Shown: piece by piece, positions 23,593-26,486 of the stretch | How the letters are laid out: every line of letters starts with the position of its first letter | Position numbering within the stretch: the first letter of the stretch is position 1 | NCBI GenBank assembly: GCA_040878115.1 | Contig: JBBDMV010000063.1 | Location: forward strand, 1-26,486 | Reading direction: 5' to 3' | Source: JBBDMU01 sp040878115 | Lineage (GTDB): Bacteria > Bacteroidota > Rhodothermia > Balneolales > Natronogracilivirgulaceae | DNA length: 26,486 nucleotides | Translations under genes and position numbers: made by a program | The notes under the pieces: generated by a model | Told to the model about the DNA's origin: nothing | The model's database searches: none | Seen by the model: only the letters and a program-made list of their open reading frames with translations

Positions 23593-24993
23593 TTGGATAC
23601 CCTGACACATAGTTTTCATCTGGCAGTTTTAACGTTTATCGAGTTCGTTTCAAAGACCGCAGATTTTTATAATGGGGAATTTGATTTTACGCAGCTTTTT
23701 ACCCTTTCGATACTCATACTGTTGGGACTTATTTTTTCGGCTCTTTTTTCGGGATCTGAAGTTGCCTTTTTCTCCCTGAGCAATAATATTGAGATAGAAT
23801 CCCTGCCAGAAGATGCCAAAGATGCGGCATTATACAGGGTACTCAATATGCTCGATCATCCGCGTCGCTTACTGGCGACGATATTGATCGGCAATACATT
23901 CGCCAATATCATTGCCGCGGTAAGCGCCGCCGTTCTAACAGGGACCTTAGCGGATCATATTGGATTGCCTGAAATCCTGATCTTTACCATCGAGGTCATC
24001 GTACTGACCTTTGCTATTGTAATTTTATCCGAGATTACTCCAAAAATAATGGCATTGAATGAACCGCTAAAAGTCTCTAAATACCTCAGTCGTTTTCTCT
24101 ACTTCTTTTTTGTGCTCTTAGGTCCTTTGGCACGCTTAATATCGAAAAGCACTACGTTTCTGGAACGAAAGTTCCCGCGGCCTCCTGAAAGCATATCATC
24201 TGAAGACATTAAAACTATGGCTGAAGTAGGTGAACGCCATGGTTCGATCCATGGTGATGAACGTGAAATTATTGAGAACGTAATCGAATTTGGCAATACC
24301 ACGGTCCGTGAAATCATGACATCACGGGTTAATATAGTGGCCGTTTCCACTGCGGATTCCTTAAGTGATATGCTGCACCTTATCAGAGAGAAAAGCGTCT
24401 CACGTTTGCCTTTGTATGAAAATGAATTGGATAATATACTGGGTATCATCCATTCCAAAGATTTGCTTCCATACATTGATTCCAATTTGGGGGAGTCTAG
24501 TATAAACTGGCGTACTCATGCCAGAAAAGCTTTGTTTGTACCTACATCAAAAAAGATCGACGATCTTCTCAGAGATTTTCAAAAAGAACGTGTACATATG
24601 GCTATCGTCGTTGATGAATACGGCGGTACCGAGGGTTTAGTGACGCTGGATGATGTACTTGAAGAGATTATGGGTGAACTTAGTGATGAAAATACCGAGC
24701 AAGTCAAGCTGTTTACCCGCAGTAAAAGCGGTGTCTATATATTCGATGCTAAGATTGACCTGGACGATATGGCTGAGATCCTCCAAATGGAACTCACTAC
24801 AAATATGGATGAATACGAAACCCTGGGGGGACTGGTTTATCACCTTGTCGAACGTATTCCCGAAGTTGAGGAAGCTGTTTGCTTCAAAAGCCTTGAGCTT
24901 AAGGTTCATGAAATTGAAAATAATCGTGTTACCAAAGTGATGGTGAGGATCCTTGATGAGGATGAACAAAATGACAAACAAAATAACAAATAA
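23593..24993 (+). CDS. CNNM/CBS/CorC_HlyC-domain membrane protein, GldE-like
   Basis: A 466-residue protein of the CorC/HlyC group, linked to Mg2+/Co2+ transport; in gliding Bacteroidota the close homologue is GldE. Residues 32-190 form the CNNM membrane domain, with SGSEVAFFSLS and SEITPK (146-151). A CBS pair spans about 237-362, ending in VVDEYGGTEGLVTLDDVLEEI. The CorC_HlyC domain spans about 376-455. The start must be non-ATG: the ORF opens after a stop at 23563, TTG 23593 is the first usable start, and the first ATG would fall after membrane segments. gldD, its usual partner, is absent; purB follows after 9 bp. Gliding cannot be inferred from this gene alone. Confidence 0.85.
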   Translation: MDTLTHSFHLAVLTFIEFVSKTADFYNGEFDFTQLFTLSILILLGLIFSALFSGSEVAFFSLSNNIEIESLPEDAKDAALYRVLNMLDHPRRLLATILIGNTFANIIAAVSAAVLTGTLADHIGLPEILIFTIEVIVLTFAIVILSEITPKIMALNEPLKVSKYLSRFLYFFFVLLGPLARLISKSTTFLERKFPRPPESISSEDIKTMAEVGERHGSIHGDEREIIENVIEFGNTTVREIMTSRVNIVAVSTADSLSDMLHLIREKSVSRLPLYENELDNILGIIHSKDLLPYIDSNLGESSINWRTHARKALFVPTSKKIDDLLRDFQKERVHMAIVVDEYGGTEGLVTLDDVLEEIMGELSDENTEQVKLFTRSKSGVYIFDAKIDLDDMAEILQMELTTNMDEYETLGGLVYHLVERIPEVEEAVCFKSLELKVHEIENNRVTKVMVRILDEDEQNDKQNNK

Positions 24994-25002
24994 ATAAGTT
25001 AG

Positions 25003-26295
25003 ATGATAAGTCGCTACGCACGTAATGAAATGTTGGAAATATGGTCGGAACAAAATCAGTTCCAATCGTGGCTGGATGTAGAACTCGCGGCTTGCCGCGC
25101 CTGGAGCAGGCTTGGTGATATACCGGCAGAAGATGTAGATTTGCTTTACCAGAAATCTCAGTTCAATGTAGATAAAATTAAGGAACTTGAAGCAGAAACC
25201 CGTCATGATGTTGTGGCATTCACGCGTAACGTTTCTGAATATCTTGGGCCGGAGAAAAAGTGGATCCATTATGGTCTCACCTCAACCGATGTTGTTGATA
25301 CAGCACTCGGGGTTCGCCTTAAGCAAGCAAACACCTTATTGAGAAGTGGTTTGGATAAGTTTATTGAGGTCCTTGCCCGTAAAGCCCGTGATCATAAATT
25401 CACCGTCATGATGGGCCGTACGCATGGTGTTCACGCCGAACCAACTACATTTGGACTAAAATGTGCCCTGTGGTATGCCGAGATGCAGCGTAATAAGGTT
25501 CGTTTTGATCACACCGCTGCTGATGTTGAGTTTGGTAAATTATCCGGAGCGGTGGGTACTTTTGCCAACATTCCGACCGAAGTAGAGCAATATACCTGTG
25601 AGGAACTCGGCCTTCAGCCGGCCCCTGTTTCCACCCAAACCTTGCAACGTGACCGTCATGCAGCTTATATGTCATCATTGGCCCTCATCGGCGCCAGTAT
25701 TGAGAAAATAGCCGTTGAGATTAGGCATCTCCAAAAAACAGAAACCCGTGAAGTAGAAGAAAGGTTCTTTAAAGGGCAAAAAGGTTCTTCTGCCATGCCC
25801 CATAAACGAAATCCTATTAGTTCCGAGAATATGAGTGGTTGCGCACGAGTGCTTCGGGGGTATATGGTCACTGCTTTTGAGAATATTCCGCTATGGCACG
25901 AACGGGATATTTCACATTCGTCGGCCGAACGCATTATCATCCCCGATGCAACAACATTGTTGGATTATATGCTTAACCGTTTCACCGGTGTAGTGGAAAA
26001 TCTGGTTGTTTTTGAAGATAACATGCTTGAAAATATTGAACGCACCGGTGGACTCGTTTTTTCTCAACGTCTTTTGCTGATGCTTATCGACAAAGGTTTA
26101 TCACGTGAAAAAGCCTACGACACGGTCCAGCCATTGGCCATGCGCGCCTGGGAAGATAAGCTGAACTTCAAGGAGTTGGTGCGAAGTGATGAAACCATCA
26201 CTAAGACACTGGGTGATGAAAAAATAGAACAGGCTTTTGATCTGCAACATCACACAGGCAAGGTTGATGAGATTTTTGAGCGGGTGGGGTTGTAG
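25003..26295 (+). CDS. purB: Adenylosuccinate lyase
   Basis: PurB acts twice in purine synthesis: it releases fumarate from SAICAR and from adenylosuccinate. At 430 residues it is of the short B. subtilis/Thermotoga type, and active-site residues fall at the B. subtilis numbers: His68 (ETRHDV), His141 (GRTHGVHAEP), and the flexible catalytic loop serine at 262/263 in the fumarase/ASL signature GSSAMPHKRNP. TSTDVVDTA (93-101) is also a family motif. It starts 9 bp after the CNNM/CBS gene and is probably co-transcribed with it, with no obvious functional reason. No other pur genes lie in the window. Confidence 0.97.
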   Translation: MISRYARNEMLEIWSEQNQFQSWLDVELAACRAWSRLGDIPAEDVDLLYQKSQFNVDKIKELEAETRHDVVAFTRNVSEYLGPEKKWIHYGLTSTDVVDTALGVRLKQANTLLRSGLDKFIEVLARKARDHKFTVMMGRTHGVHAEPTTFGLKCALWYAEMQRNKVRFDHTAADVEFGKLSGAVGTFANIPTEVEQYTCEELGLQPAPVSTQTLQRDRHAAYMSSLALIGASIEKIAVEIRHLQKTETREVEERFFKGQKGSSAMPHKRNPISSENMSGCARVLRGYMVTAFENIPLWHERDISHSSAERIIIPDATTLLDYMLNRFTGVVENLVVFEDNMLENIERTGGLVFSQRLLLMLIDKGLSREKAYDTVQPLAMRAWEDKLNFKELVRSDETITKTLGDEKIEQAFDLQHHTGKVDEIFERVGL

Positions 26296-26356
26296 GGTTT
26301 AGTTTAAAGTTTTTAGTTTCTGGTTTTTAGTTTTTTTAGGTTGAAAGTTATCAAAA

Positions 26357-26387
26357 GACCTGACAGGTTTTAAAAACCTGTCAGGTC
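26357..26387. repeat. 31-bp palindrome after purB (possible terminator / dispersed repeat)
   Basis: GACCTGACAGGTTTT (26357-26371) and AAAACCTGTCAGGTC (26373-26387) are exact reverse complements around a single A. Palindromes containing ACCTGACAGGTTTT are, from memory, frequent between genes in Bacteroidota. It may act as a bidirectional terminator for purB. The preceding 26296-26340 is a T-rich run of degenerate GTTTTTAG repeats. Confidence 0.85.
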
Positions 26388-26436
26388 AAGGTTAGAGACT
26401 ATTTATATCAGTCGATTGCACTTTTGTACAAAAAAG

Positions 26437-26464
26437 CTTCGTTAAACGTCCACGTTTAACGAGG
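26437..26464. repeat. 13-bp stem hairpin at the window end
   Basis: CTTCGTTAAACGT (26437-26449), loop CC, ACGTTTAACGAGG (26452-26464): a 13-bp stem with one G-T pair. The surrounding 26388-26486 has no recognisable gene. The hairpin may be a terminator or operator of the gene beyond the edge. Confidence 0.6.
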
Positions 26465-26486
26465 GATCAACGCCCAGAAGCGATAA

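Noticed and set aside
24099..24485. 128-residue antisense ORF within the CNNM/CBS gene
   Set aside because: Complement shadow of a conserved coding region.
24637..25269. 210-residue antisense ORF across the GldE-like gene and purB
   Set aside because: It lies opposite two well-supported genes and its composition (Phe/Ile/His-rich) is typical of a complement shadow.

Overview
The window looks like chromosomal DNA from a Bacteroidota/FCB-type bacterium, most likely a member of the Balneolota (Balneola/Gracilimonas/Rhodohalobacter-like). This assignment is inferred from gene content and style: a parA-parB-DUF5683 cluster, ssb followed by a GldE-like CNNM/CBS protein, a bacillithiol-type BshB1, few clear Shine-Dalgarno sequences, and two good matches to the Bacteroidota promoter consensus (TTTG / TAnnTTTG) upstream of parA and of a TPR gene. 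It is not proven by any marker gene. I see no rRNA, tRNA, CRISPR array, prophage or intact insertion sequence.

Layout. 1-75 is an array of 11-bp repeats in two opposing blocks, cut by the window edge. 295-534 is a small unknown gene. 597-1229 (minus) is lexA, divergent from an ECF sigma factor (1562-2194) and its overlapping membrane anti-sigma candidate (2160-2756). 2940-6039 is the partition cluster: parA, parB, a DUF5683 membrane protein that starts inside parB, and a LOG-family nucleoside-phosphate hydrolase. 6149-7141 is a secreted TPR protein with a strong terminator, followed by transketolase (7290-9305). After a 434-bp gene-free gap come an NhaC-family transporter and a dipeptide epimerase (9740-12390), then bshB1 (12500-13228). 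Convergent to these on the minus strand are alanine dehydrogenase (13319-14443) and a solitary dTDP-glucose 4,6-dehydratase (14637-15638).

The second half holds a three-gene operon of small membrane proteins that resembles E. coli yqjD-yqjE-yqjK (16007-16980), preceded by a cluster of TACCAA/TTGGTA palindromes. Next are an orphan TolC-family protein (17199-18566), a 702-bp gene-poor stretch that may hold a decayed gene (18567-19268), a cytoplasmic four-PAS HisKA_2 histidine kinase (19269-21641), a perfect 46-bp palindrome (21745-21790), htpX (22027-22884), ssb with a good terminator (23030-23522), the GldE-like protein (23593-24993) and purB (25003-26295). The window ends with a 31-bp palindrome and a further 13-bp hairpin.

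Most of the window is housekeeping: chromosome partition, SOS control, pentose phosphate, purine and amino-acid metabolism, membrane quality control. The less explained parts are the repeat array at 1-75, the yqjDE-like operon with its candidate operators, the decayed region at 18.6-19.2 kb and the zero-spacer 46-bp palindrome. I did not find a convincing new multi-gene defence or mobile system.
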